From the NCBI RefSeq assembly GCF_017573465.1, contig NZ_JAGEPF010000045.1:18182-82181 (forward strand): 64,000 nucleotides of DNA, in the 5' to 3' direction. Position 1 is the stretch's first letter, and each line of letters opens with the position of its first letter. The DNA comes from Actinomadura violacea (lineage in GTDB: Bacteria > Actinomycetota > Actinomycetes > Streptosporangiales > Streptosporangiaceae). The notes beneath the pieces are model-generated. The model was not told the DNA's origin and did no database searches. It saw only the letters and a list, made by a program, of their open reading frames with translations. Of this stretch, positions 26,016 to 34,751 are shown piece by piece. The translations under genes were made by a program, and so were the position numbers.

Positions 26016-26933
26016 GTGTCCGCCCCCTCACCGGTCCTTTCATCTCTGCTCGCCTCCAGTCCGCTGCGTGCGCGGCGGGCCGTCAGCCGGGAACCGATCC
26101 ATGTCTGGGCGCTGTCGGCGGTGGAACGTGTGCACCTGGATAACGGCGGCACCGTCATCCTCAAATCGGCGATCGCGCCGTTCACCGGGGAGGCCGATGT
26201 CTTGCAGTACGCGGGGCGGCATGGCGTGCCGGTACCGGACGTGCTCGCGGTCAGTCGCCGTGATGATGCGCACCTGTCGATGCTCCTGGAGGACCTCGGC
26301 GAACACCCGGCCGAAGATGCATCCCTGCCGCAAGGAGCAGCGGCGGCGGTCGCGATCCACGCCTGCCCCCCGATGGGGGGTCTGCCTGTGCTGGATGCTC
26401 GCGAATTGGCCTCACTCCCGGGCCGGGCGCTTGGCGCGCTGGCACGGCTGCAACAGGCCGGGCGATGGAGCGACGCCGCCGACATCCGCCGCTTGCTGAC
26501 GGAGTTGGCGGAGGTCGCCGAGGCGCGGTCCGCGGGAGCGGCCACGCCTCCGTTCGGGATGTGCCATAGCGAGTTCCATCCGACCTCGCTGCACACCGGG
26601 CCGTCGGGGTTGCGGGTCCTGGATTGGGCGCGGGCGTTCACCGGCCCGGGTCTGCTGGATCTGGCGTCGTGGCGCGACACCCCGCTGCCGCTGGATGTCG
26701 CCGCGATCGCGGAGATGATCGGCGCCTACATCGCCGCCGGCGGCCCCGAGAGCGCGGCCGCGGAGCGTGGGGGCCTGCCCGCCGAGGTCTGGGCGGGCGG
26801 CTGGCACCGCGTCTGGATCTGCGAGTGGTACCTGCAGCAGTGCGTCCGCTGGATGCCGAACCCTGAGGCCGACGAGGCCACCCAACGTGTCGTTCGCCGG
26901 CACCTCACCGAGGCCAAGGAATGCCTGACGTAG
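26016..26933 (+). CDS. APH-like (aminoglycoside phosphotransferase fold) protein
   Basis: A 305-aa protein of the APH/choline-kinase fold from GTG 26016 (AGGGGG upstream). GGTVILKSAIAPFTGEADVL supplies the ATP-binding Lys and alphaC Glu. CHSEFHPTS (183-191) is the catalytic loop and RVLDWARAF the metal-binding Asp. In active APH enzymes the loop is H-x-D; here Glu186 stands in the catalytic Asp position, so kinase activity is doubtful or altered. It is the fourth gene of an operon of unknown role; the next gene overlaps by 13 bp. Confidence 0.75.
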   Translation: MSAPSPVLSSLLASSPLRARRAVSREPIHVWALSAVERVHLDNGGTVILKSAIAPFTGEADVLQYAGRHGVPVPDVLAVSRRDDAHLSMLLEDLGEHPAEDASLPQGAAAAVAIHACPPMGGLPVLDARELASLPGRALGALARLQQAGRWSDAADIRRLLTELAEVAEARSAGAATPPFGMCHSEFHPTSLHTGPSGLRVLDWARAFTGPGLLDLASWRDTPLPLDVAAIAEMIGAYIAAGGPESAAAERGGLPAEVWAGGWHRVWICEWYLQQCVRWMPNPEADEATQRVVRRHLTEAKECLT

Positions 26934-27439
26934 CCAACATCCATCCCTCCCGTCGCCTGACCACCCCGGCTGGGGACGAGGTGGACATCGACCTCGACAT
27001 GATCCCGCTGGTCCGCGCCCTGTGGAGGTTGGGATTGAGTACGTCTGGTTGCTGTCAGGACCTCGGGGCGTCCATCCGTTGCGGACCGAGATCGGCGACC
27101 GGCCCGGGACGGCGGCGGCACGCCGACTTCTATGCCGGCCAGGCGTGGCTGAAGATGTCCGCCGATGACGCGCGCACGATGCTGGACCTGCTTGTGAGGG
27201 TTCTGCCGAAGACGGGGGAGCGGCTCAACCGGTGGACGCGTGCCGATGCCTGGGACGTCTTCGTCTATCTCGTCGCTGAAGGCGAGAGCGTGGTCCCGTC
27301 TTGCTGGGCACAGGTCCACTTTCCCAGAATCCACCTCAACGAGGTCACGAGGGCGCTGAGCATGGTCACCGCCGCCCCGCTTCGCAGCACGGCGGAGGAG
27401 CAGCCGGATGCGGCAGCCGAACATCGCAGGAGATGCTGA
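26921..27439 (+). CDS. Hypothetical protein
   Basis: A 172-aa protein from ATG 26921, overlapping the APH-like gene by 13 bp, so translational coupling is likely. It contains EVDIDLDMIPLVRALWRLGL, then STSGCCQDLGASIRCG and FYAGQAWLKMSADDARTML. Similar small proteins that distinguish a C-C-x-D-L-G motif occur in actinomycetes without known function. The C-terminal 35 residues are low-complexity. Confidence 0.65.
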   Translation: MPDVANIHPSRRLTTPAGDEVDIDLDMIPLVRALWRLGLSTSGCCQDLGASIRCGPRSATGPGRRRHADFYAGQAWLKMSADDARTMLDLLVRVLPKTGERLNRWTRADAWDVFVYLVAEGESVVPSCWAQVHFPRIHLNEVTRALSMVTAAPLRSTAEEQPDAAAEHRRRC

Positions 27440-27551
27440 AGCAAGGCGCGAGATCGTCGAGCCGGACAGCACCCGTCGTGTTGAGGGACGTCCGTCAGCC
27501 TGTTGCCCGCCATCGGCCCGGCCATCAGCGGCTCGCGCTGTTTCGAACCGT

Positions 27552-28103
27552 TCAGGTGCTGTGATGCTGGGCGAGCCGGACGAGGGAGTCGTAGGTGTCG
27601 GTCACCCGCTCCAGCTTGACGCCCAGGCCGGTCGCCCATGCGTCCAGTTGCGCTTGGACGGCCAGGCCCGGCTCGTCGGCGGTCGTGACCGTCTCGATCT
27701 CCAGGAACGGTCCCACATCCTCGACGTCGTCCAGGCACAACGACCACCGTCCCGCCTGCCCGGTCCGGCGCCGCTTGACGATCCGGACCGTCGGACGGAA
27801 CCCCATCTGCAGCAACGCCTCGTGCATCTGCCCGGGATCGGCCACGACCGTTTCGGCCTCCAGGCAGGCCATCTCGTTGTCCTGCGGAGTCTTCACCGTG
27901 AACAGGTGCGTGCCCTGCACGGTCCGCAGCCGCCCGAACGGCACACCGGTCTTGGGCTTGCCGTAGTTCCACCATATCGGGGCGTACGCCTGATCTTCCT
28001 GGAGAACCGGCGCGGACAACGAGACTCCGTGATCAGCCAGGGCGCGTAGCAGCGCGTCCTGGTCGATCACGCGGTACTTGACCTCGATCTCTTGAGCTTC
28101 CAT
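27552..28103 (-). CDS. CYTH-domain protein (class IV adenylyl cyclase-like)
   Basis: A 183-aa protein starting MEAQEIEVKYRV. EIEVK is the ExExK signature of the CYTH/triphosphate-tunnel fold. FGRLRTVQGTHLFTVKTP, PTVRIVKRRRTG and FLEIETVTT supply the alternating basic and acidic residues that line the tunnel. The family includes class IV cyclases, thiamine triphosphatases and tripolyphosphatases; the substrate cannot be told from sequence. Monocistronic, convergent with the operon ending at 27439. Confidence 0.88.
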   Translation of the reverse strand: MEAQEIEVKYRVIDQDALLRALADHGVSLSAPVLQEDQAYAPIWWNYGKPKTGVPFGRLRTVQGTHLFTVKTPQDNEMACLEAETVVADPGQMHEALLQMGFRPTVRIVKRRRTGQAGRWSLCLDDVEDVGPFLEIETVTTADEPGLAVQAQLDAWATGLGVKLERVTDTYDSLVRLAQHHST

Positions 28104-28223
28104 GGCCCCCCGGGACGTGAGATGTGCGGTCGAAGAAGCCTATGGCGCCGAATGCCTCACCGAGGTGCTTATGGCGAGACGCCGCGGAGAAGGCGGTGCG
28201 CTCTTCGGGGTTGGTCGCTTGTG

Positions 28224-28280
28224 GTTTGTTGACCGAACAAACGCACTTGACCTCGCTCGCAGAGCCGGGCGCTAATCAAC
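28224..28280 (+). promoter_or_regulatory. Operator-like inverted repeat and promoter before the ATPase gene
   Basis: GTTTGTT (28224-28230) and AACAAAC (28236-28242) form a perfect 7-bp dyad, unusually AT-rich for this region. Four bases further is TTGACC (28247-28252), and CTAATC lies 19 bp downstream. Together they look like an operator next to a vegetative promoter for the gene at 28348. Confidence 0.5.
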
Positions 28281-28347
28281 ATCCGGCCGACCGTGACAGA
28301 TGAAACGGTCATCGGCGGGCGGAGAACAAAAGGGAGGAACAAGCAGA

Positions 28348-28842
28348 ATGGAAAACGCGAAACTGGTCGGAGCGACGGCCAGTGAATGGCTGTGGGCGAC
28401 GGAGAGGATGCGGTGGCGCCGGGTGTATGCAGGCCGGGCCGATCAGGTGCAGGAGGCGCGGACCTTCGCTGAGGCGCTTTTCGCGGGCATGCCGTGTGTG
28501 GACGTGGTCGCGCTGGCCGTCAGCGAGCTCGCCGGAAACGCGGTGAGGCACACGCGGTCGGGTGAGGGAGGTGACGGCTGGTTCGGGCTGGAGGTCGTCT
28601 GCGAGAACCCGGCCTATGTCGCGGTCACCGACATGGGCGGGCATGGCATCCCGACCGTGCTGCCCGAGGGGTACGGCGGCATGTACGGGGAGGGTGGCCG
28701 GGGGCTGCGGATGCTGTACGAGCTGGCGCTGATGTTCGGCGTGCACGGCAACAGCAGCCTGGGCCACACCGTCTGGGTCGACCTCGACCTCAACCGCAAG
28801 CTCGAAGCCATGCCCCGGCCTGCGGCTGCGCTGGCGGTATAA
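28348..28842 (+). CDS. Anti-sigma-factor-type ATP-binding protein (HATPase)
   Basis: A 164-aa single-domain GHKL ATPase. The N-box is SELAGNAVRHTRSG, G1 is VTDMGGHGIP and G2 is GEGGRGLRML. This matches RsbW/SpoIIAB-like kinases, which are very numerous in actinomycetes and bind sigma factors or anti-anti-sigma factors. No sigma factor or STAS partner is adjacent, so the partner is elsewhere. ATG 28348 follows AAGGGAGG by about 10 bp; the upstream ATG at 28300 lacks a good site. A strong hairpin follows the stop. Confidence 0.88.
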   Translation: MENAKLVGATASEWLWATERMRWRRVYAGRADQVQEARTFAEALFAGMPCVDVVALAVSELAGNAVRHTRSGEGGDGWFGLEVVCENPAYVAVTDMGGHGIPTVLPEGYGGMYGEGGRGLRMLYELALMFGVHGNSSLGHTVWVDLDLNRKLEAMPRPAAALAV

Positions 28843-28845
28843 GGA

Positions 28846-28875
28846 GGGCCCAGCCTGGGTGAATCAGGCTGGCCC
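28846..28875 (+). terminator. Strong hairpin terminator
   Basis: GGGCCCAGCCTG and CAGGCTGGCCC pair around a 7-nt loop, with one bulged base, directly after the ATPase stop codon. No U tract follows, as is usual in high-GC actinomycetes. Confidence 0.75.
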
Positions 28876-28904
28876 CTCGCGCCAAGGATAGCCAGCGGCC
28901 CCTT

Positions 28905-28951
28905 GCGGCGGCTCCGTCCTAACGCGATACCGGACGGGACGGAGCCGCCGC
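28905..28951. terminator. Second long hairpin
   Basis: GCGGCGGCTCCGTCC (28905-28919) pairs perfectly with 28937-28951 over 15 bp with a 17-nt loop. It lies 30 bp beyond the first hairpin, so it may be a tandem terminator or mark the border of the integrated region that follows. Confidence 0.6.
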
Positions 28952-30335
28952 GCGGTGCGGTGTCCGCCGCAGGCGGCTGGATCAGCATGCCGGCGCTCTT
29001 CTGCTTATCGTGTCCCCCTATGTCCGCGGGCAGCACTTCATGAGCACACGGGAGCGACAGAGTGTCCGCGGCGTGCCTACAGAGTGCTTAAAATCGCTGT
29101 GACCTGTGAAAACGTCAAGGCTTGCAGCTGTTCCTACCGGAGTCTACGCAGCCCGCGCGTCGACGCACCCGTCACCGGCCCGGGCGCAGTCCTACCCAGG
29201 CCACGAGTTGGATCGCCGGGGGAACACTTCAGGGACACATCGTGGACACGCCGCCGGCGGCACGGTGTCCAGGTGTCCGTCGACACCTGTGAGTGTGGGT
29301 GTGCCCCGGGCGGTCTACTTCCAGCAGGGCCGACCGACGCCAACTGGGATGGGGCAGGTCGACCGTCCGGCGGCGGCGCTGGTCCGTGTTGGCGAGACCG
29401 CGGTAGCGCGGGAACCGGTGGCACGGCTCGCTGGCCCAGAGAAGTCTGCTGCGGCACGCGTGCGGCAGCGGCAAGGGACACGTCGCCCCAGAACCCGGGA
29501 GGCAGCCCGGGGAACAACCTGTTCCTCCGGCGAGGGCAGGGGAACGACTCTTTGGCTTCGCGGCTCGTCCCAGCCCGCGGCGACTCCTCGCGTGCAGGCA
29601 GGCATGGCGTGGTTGCGGGGCACTTCCAGTGTCTTTGTCCGCTGGAGGTGCGGACGAAAGTGGGCGCGGCTTTCGGGGTTCTGTTCGGCCTTCTTTTCGG
29701 GGTTCTTTTCGGGGTTCCGTCTATGACCAGAACCCCCTGGCGGCCCTGTCCTTGCAGGTAGGCGCGCCATCGCATCTTCTGTTCGCGTGCCCGACTCGTC
29801 TCCAGGACGACTCCTGGTAATAGCCCGCGCGTATGTGGATGTTGGACTCTTGCGTGCCCCTCCGATCCCGTGTTGCTGGTTTCTACCTTGTCCCTCTACC
29901 TCAAAGCATGCACATCCGCCAGCCTGGCCGGCGCCGGCCGGGCGGGCCGGCGGGGCGTCGCCCTCGGCGACGGCCCGCGCCCGTGCCCGAGTCGCCTCGG
30001 GCGCGCGAGTCGTGGGAGGTGAGGTGTCTGCCGAAGTGAGATGTCGAGTCGCCGTGCCGTTCCGTCATCTCTGGCGAGGCGCATTCGGTGAAAGGGTGCG
30101 AGGTGATGGTGCGTCCTGCGGCGCGCGTGGTTTCGGTGCGCGAAATCGGCGTTTGCCGTTGGTTGGGTTTAGGTGTCGGCGTGGGTGATTGGTTACATCG
30201 TTCAGCCGTTGAGGTGATTAAAAATGTGGCCGCAGGTGCTTGCCTATCGTTGCGGCATCGAGAAATGGTCGAGCTCCCGGTAAACGGGAACGGCGCCGAG
30301 TCACGGTTGCCGGAACGAATGGAACGGGAGTCGAA
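28952..30335. other. 1.4-kb stretch without a supportable gene
   Basis: No frame shows steady coding character or a known domain. A run of four 12-bp units lies at 29670-29717. AT-richer patches at 29820-29900 and 30165-30245 (TTGGTTACATC, GATTAAAAATG) may hold the promoter of the gene at 30336. A replication origin, non-coding RNA or decayed genes cannot be excluded. Confidence 0.5.
29670..29717 (+). repeat. Four 12-bp tandem units
   Basis: Units of consensus TTTTCGGGGTTC: two exact copies at 29694-29717 and two degenerate ones at 29670-29693. In one plus frame they encode repeated LFGV; in the other strand they give Asn-Pro-Glu-Lys. No gene around them is convincing. Confidence 0.6.
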
Positions 30336-31301
30336 ATGGCCACGAAGAACGCCACCGCCACCGCCGCTGTCGGGAACGGCGCCATTGGCGCGCAGGGCGC
30401 GGTTGACGGTGAGCCCGGTGCGTCGGGTGGGGCGCGTCCGGCGGGCGCGGCTGGGGGCGTGTGGGACGCGCTGACGGGCAACCCGGGCGGCACGGTCGCC
30501 GTGATCGCGGGCGCGGCGGGTGTCAGCCGCGCGACGGCGTCCCGCACCCTGGCCGCCCTGGAGGCGGACGGGCGCGCCGCCCGGACGCCGGGCGGGCGGG
30601 ACGGCGGGAAGCGGCTCCCCGACACCTGGCACGCCACCGCCGCCACCCCCACCACCACCACCACCGGCGGTGCCGACGGCGGCGGGGCGGGCGCCGGTGA
30701 GGACGGCATAGCGCCGACTGGTCCCGTCCCGGACGCGTCCGCCGACGGGCCCGAGGCCGCCTCGTCCGGCCCGCTGGACACCACCGACAGCACGGACACC
30801 GGAGACGCGGACACGACCGGCACCGGTGACACGGAGGGGGACGGGGAGGAGGGGATGGATTCGGCGGCGGTGGCCGAGGCGCGGGATGCGCTGACGGCGT
30901 TGCGGGAGGGGATCACAGCGGCGCTGGCGGCGTTGGAAGCCGGGGACGGCGAAGCGGCGGTGTTGGCGGCGGAGGGTGCTTACAGCGGGTCGGGGCTGGT
31001 GCGGCGGTTGGTGCGTGCGGCGGCGCGGGGTCCGGTGCGGACGCCGTCGGGGCGGGTGCGGTCGCAGCCGGGGGCGATGCGCGCGAAGGTCGCCGCGCAC
31101 CTGACCGCGCACCCGGGCGCGGAGTTCACCCCGCATGAGGTCGCGAAGGTGATCGGTCATTCGGCGGGCGCGGTGTCCAACGCCCTGGACCGGCTCGCCG
31201 AGGACGGTGACGCCGAGCTGGTGTGCGAACGGCCCCGCCGGTTCACCACCACCCGCCGCGCCACCGGCGCCGCCGAGGCGACCGTGCTCGCCGCGCGCTG
31301 A
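30336..31301 (+). CDS. Two-winged-helix protein with disordered linker
   Basis: A 321-aa protein from ATG 30336. Residues about 35-85 form a winged HTH (VIAGAAGVSRATASRTLAAL, EADGRAARTPG). Residues 90-200 are a Thr/Gly/Asp-rich linker, 205-245 an Ala-rich helix, and 260-310 a second winged HTH (FTPHEVAKVIGHSAGAVSNA, then LVCERPRRFTTT). The second wing is clearly related to the one in the next gene's product. It is first of three genes with the MoxR ATPase and the VWA protein, so it is probably their DNA-binding partner or regulator. Not a named family. Confidence 0.75.
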   Translation: MATKNATATAAVGNGAIGAQGAVDGEPGASGGARPAGAAGGVWDALTGNPGGTVAVIAGAAGVSRATASRTLAALEADGRAARTPGGRDGGKRLPDTWHATAATPTTTTTGGADGGGAGAGEDGIAPTGPVPDASADGPEAASSGPLDTTDSTDTGDADTTGTGDTEGDGEEGMDSAAVAEARDALTALREGITAALAALEAGDGEAAVLAAEGAYSGSGLVRRLVRAAARGPVRTPSGRVRSQPGAMRAKVAAHLTAHPGAEFTPHEVAKVIGHSAGAVSNALDRLAEDGDAELVCERPRRFTTTRRATGAAEATVLAAR

Positions 31302-31395
31302 CCGCCCGCACCCACCACCGCCACGGGGGCGGGCACCGCGCCACCGCCCGCCCCCTGCGCCACCGACCACCGACACCACCGCCTGGAGGCAAGTG

Positions 31396-32721
31396 ATGAC
31401 CACCGTTCCCGCCACGACCCCGACCAGCACGACCCCGACCACCACCGTCGCGCCCGCCGCTGTGCCGTCCACGGGCACGGCGCCCGCCGTTGCGGTGGCG
31501 GGTACCGGCCCCGCCGCGCCGGGTGCCGTGCCCGCGCCGTCGGGCGGTCGCCTGGGGCAGGGTGAGTTGCGGCGGCGGGTCGCCGCCGTGCTGGCCGACC
31601 GTCCGGGGAGCCTGTTCACTCCCGGTGAGATCGCCAAGGACCTAGGGCGGTCGGCGGGTGCGGTCGCCAACGCCCTGGACACGCTGACCGGCCGAGGACA
31701 GGCCGAGCGGGTGTCGGGGCGGCCGCGCCGGTACGGTGCCACCGCCACCACCGTCGACGCCACCAAGGGCCCCATCACGGGCGGCAGCGCGGGTACCCGG
31801 ACGTCGCGCCGAACGCCATCGGCGGCGCCCGCGCCCGCCGCCCCACCGTCCGCCACCACTACCGGCACCGGCACCGGCACCGGCACGGCAGCGGCGGCGG
31901 GTGGGAAGGCGGTGGCGCAGTACGGGCGGGGGCCGGTGGTGCGGCCCAACGGCCAGGCCTACCACCCGCGTGCGCTGGCGGATCTGCCGGATGTGGCGGC
32001 GCTGCGGCGGTTGCGGGAGGCGTCGATCGCGGCGTTGCTGTACGGGCCGCCCGGTACCGGGAAGACGTCGCTGGTGGAGGCGGCGTTCCCGGACCTGATC
32101 ACGGTCGCGGGGGACGGGGACACCGCCGTCGCCGATTTCGTCGGCGAGTACACCCAGGCCCCGGGCGGCGGGTACGAGTTCATCTACGGGCCCCTCGTGA
32201 CCGCGATGACCGAGGGCCGCTGCCTGTTCATCGACGACGCCACCCTCATCTCACCCAAGGTGCTGGCGGTGGTGTACCCCGCCATGGACGGGCGCCGCCA
32301 GATCACCGTCAAGGCCCACCGGGGCGAGACGATCACCGCCGCCGAGGGCTTCTACGTCGTCGCCGGACACAACCCGGGCGTGCACGGCGCCGTCCTCACC
32401 GAGGCCCTCGCCTCACGGTTCGCCGCGCAGATCCAAGTGTCCACCGACTACGACCTCGCGACGACATTGAAGATCGAGCCGCGCGCGATCCGCGTCGCCC
32501 GCAACCTCGCCCGCCGCCGGGCCTCCGGGGAGATCGGGTGGGCGCCGCAGCTGCGCGAGCTGATCGCCTTCCAGAAGATGACCAAAGTCCTCGGGCCGGA
32601 CGCGGCGGTCGCCAACCTCCTCGGCATCGCCCCCGAAGAAGACCGCGACATGGTCGCCGAGGTCATCAGTTCCGTCTACGGACGCGCCGTCACCCCGCTG
32701 GCCCTCGGCCGCCAACTCTGA
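31396..32721 (+). CDS. MoxR-like AAA+ ATPase with N-terminal winged helix
   Basis: A 441-aa protein. Residues 55-115 form a winged HTH (FTPGEIAKDLGRSAGAVANA, then VSGRPRRYG), followed by a Thr/Ala-rich linker. The AAA+ module has Walker A GPPGTGKTS (217-225) and Walker B LFIDDAT (277-283; the usual DE is DD). VVAGHNPGVHG is sensor-1-like, EALASRFAAQI is the Arg-finger region and a C-terminal lid is present. MoxR ATPases act with VWA proteins as chaperone-like remodelling pairs, and the next gene encodes one. A winged helix fused to MoxR is uncommon and suggests the machine works on DNA-bound targets. GGAGG is 7 bp before the ATG. Confidence 0.85.
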   Translation: MTTVPATTPTSTTPTTTVAPAAVPSTGTAPAVAVAGTGPAAPGAVPAPSGGRLGQGELRRRVAAVLADRPGSLFTPGEIAKDLGRSAGAVANALDTLTGRGQAERVSGRPRRYGATATTVDATKGPITGGSAGTRTSRRTPSAAPAPAAPPSATTTGTGTGTGTAAAAGGKAVAQYGRGPVVRPNGQAYHPRALADLPDVAALRRLREASIAALLYGPPGTGKTSLVEAAFPDLITVAGDGDTAVADFVGEYTQAPGGGYEFIYGPLVTAMTEGRCLFIDDATLISPKVLAVVYPAMDGRRQITVKAHRGETITAAEGFYVVAGHNPGVHGAVLTEALASRFAAQIQVSTDYDLATTLKIEPRAIRVARNLARRRASGEIGWAPQLRELIAFQKMTKVLGPDAAVANLLGIAPEEDRDMVAEVISSVYGRAVTPLALGRQL

Positions 32722-32798
32722 CCCACACCCGTACGCCGCACATCCGTACGCCACGCCGTGCCCGTCCGGGCACCGATCACGACCTACCAGGGGGAACC

Positions 32799-34751
32799 AT
32801 GACCGCGCACATCGTCACCACATCCGCCACCGCCACCGCACCCGCCACCGGCCCCACCGCGCCCGCTACGGCGGCGGCCACTGTACCGGCGCCCGCCGCC
32901 ACCGTGCCCGCGCCCGCCGCTGTGGCGGGGGCGGGGGCGGGGGTGCCTGGGGCGTGGCTGTCGCTGTCGGCGGCGTTCACCGATGCCGTGGCCGACCTCA
33001 CCGACCGCGAGGACCTGACGGTGAGGTGCGCGCCCGGCCTGGGGCAGGGGGCGCCGGGGTGTTTCGTGCCCGCGCTGGCCACCATCGAACTCGACGGCAC
33101 CCACTTGGGGCATCGGCCCGACACCTGCGACCCGACCCGCCCCGCTGACCGGTACCGGTATCCGGCGCTGTGGGGTGTGCTGGTCCACGAGGCCGCGCAC
33201 GCCACCCACACCCGCTGGACGCCACCCAGCGGCGCACCGGCTGGGGCGTCCGCCGCCGCGATCGATGCGGCGCTGGCGTTGGAGGAGTCGCGGATCGAGG
33301 CGGTGCAGGTGCGGCGCCGCCCCGCCGACCGGCCATGGCTGCGCGCCGTCGCCAGCACCATCGTCCTTCCCAGCTTCTTCACCCCCGCCACCACCCCGCC
33401 CGCCACCGGCCCGGCCGGTGCCGCCGCCCCGGCGACCGCACCCGGTGCTGGTGCGTCCGGTGGTGGCGCGCCCGGTGGCGTGGCGGCGGTGTCGACACCG
33501 GGGGCGGCGATGACGCCATGGAACGCCGGATACGCCGCCGCACTGCTGCTGGCCCGCACCGACGCCGGAATCCTCACCACGGCCGAAACCGCGCCGCTGC
33601 GCGAGGTCGTGGTCGGGGTGCTCGGCGAATCGCGGTTGAGTGCGCTGTCGGCGTTGTGGCACATCGCCCACACCACGCCCGACACCGACGGGGAGGCGAT
33701 GCTGGAACTCGGGCGCCGCTGGTGCCGGATCGTCGGCACCGAGCCCGACCGGCCCGTGCCCACGCCGCCGCCCGGCACACCCGGCGCCTCCGGTGACCCC
33801 TCGCCTCTGGTCAAGGCGGTCGGGGAGACTCTGGTCGCCGTCCACGGTTCCGCCGACACCCCCGCCATGGCGCCCGGCACGCCCGGCGCGCCGACCTCGC
33901 GTGGAGAGGAACGCCGGCAAGAGAAGCGGGCGCGCGAGCAGGCGCAGCGTGCGGCGCGGCGGGTGTTCGCACCCAGCACCACCCCCACCACGTCCCGGCG
34001 CGGCGGTACCGCCATCACCGGCACCCGCACCCCAGAGCCCGCCGAGCAGGCCGCCGCCCGCCGCCTCGCCCGGCAGTTGCGCGCCGCCGCGCACCGCGAC
34101 CGCGTCACCACCCGCGCCACCTCGGCCACCCCGCCCGGACGCCTCAGCATGCGCGGCGCCCTGGCCGCCGACGCCCAGCGCGCCGCCGGGGCCGCCCCCA
34201 CCGCCGAACCCTTCACCCGCACCGTCCGCCGCCACGTGCCCGCGCCGCCGCTGCGCATCGGGATCGCCTGCGACGTGTCGGGATCCATGAACGCCTTCGC
34301 CGCACCCGTCGCCTCCGCCGCATGGATCATCGCCCGTGCCGCCGCACACGTTCCCGACGCCATCTCCGCCGCCGTTATCTTCGGTGCGCGGGTGCGGGCC
34401 CTCACTCGCCCCGGACAGACACCCGCCCAAGTCCCCGTCTTCGCCGCCAACGACCCGACCGAAGACTTCACCACCGCCATCGACGCCCTGGACGCCACCC
34501 TCGATTTGACCCGTCCCGGCGCCGCCCGCCTCCTCGTGGTCGTCTCCGACGGCAAATTCAAAGATCCCCACCCCACCCTCGGGCAGCAACGCCTCGACCG
34601 CCTCACCGCCGCCGGGTGCGCCGCGCTGTGGGTGGCACCCGACCGGCACACCACCGTCCTGAACGGCGCCTACCGCGTCACCCTCACCGATCCCACCCGG
34701 ACCGCCGACACAATCGGCGCCGCTGCCACCCACGCCCTCCGCAACGCCTGA
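32799..34751 (+). CDS. VWA-domain protein with HExxH metalloprotease-like motif
   Basis: A 650-aa protein. An Ala/Pro/Thr-rich N-terminus (1-50) is followed by a zinc-peptidase-like segment, WGVLVHEAAHATHTRW with HEAAH at 130-134, and LALEESRIEAVQ about 35 residues later (possible third ligand Glu). Two Pro/Gly/Ala-rich linkers and a basic segment EERRQEKRAREQAQRAARR come next. A C-terminal VWA domain carries the MIDAS start DVSGSM (492-497) and LLVVVSDGKF. MoxR plus VWA is a known pair; an HExxH in the same chain suggests a metal-dependent hydrolase or zinc-stabilised fold. GGGGGAA precedes the ATG by 4-10 bp. Confidence 0.85.
   Translation: MTAHIVTTSATATAPATGPTAPATAAATVPAPAATVPAPAAVAGAGAGVPGAWLSLSAAFTDAVADLTDREDLTVRCAPGLGQGAPGCFVPALATIELDGTHLGHRPDTCDPTRPADRYRYPALWGVLVHEAAHATHTRWTPPSGAPAGASAAAIDAALALEESRIEAVQVRRRPADRPWLRAVASTIVLPSFFTPATTPPATGPAGAAAPATAPGAGASGGGAPGGVAAVSTPGAAMTPWNAGYAAALLLARTDAGILTTAETAPLREVVVGVLGESRLSALSALWHIAHTTPDTDGEAMLELGRRWCRIVGTEPDRPVPTPPPGTPGASGDPSPLVKAVGETLVAVHGSADTPAMAPGTPGAPTSRGEERRQEKRAREQAQRAARRVFAPSTTPTTSRRGGTAITGTRTPEPAEQAAARRLARQLRAAAHRDRVTTRATSATPPGRLSMRGALAADAQRAAGAAPTAEPFTRTVRRHVPAPPLRIGIACDVSGSMNAFAAPVASAAWIIARAAAHVPDAISAAVIFGARVRALTRPGQTPAQVPVFAANDPTEDFTTAIDALDATLDLTRPGAARLLVVVSDGKFKDPHPTLGQQRLDRLTAAGCAALWVAPDRHTTVLNGAYRVTLTDPTRTADTIGAAATHALRNA

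Noticed and set aside
29901..31949. 682-codon minus-strand frame opposite the winged-helix and MoxR genes
   Set aside because: It is a shadow frame caused by high GC; no domain is seen, and the plus-strand proteins are clearly real.
32777..34733. Two very long minus-strand frames opposite the VWA gene
   Set aside because: Repetitive Gly/Arg/Ala composition without motifs; antisense shadows of the GC-rich VWA gene.
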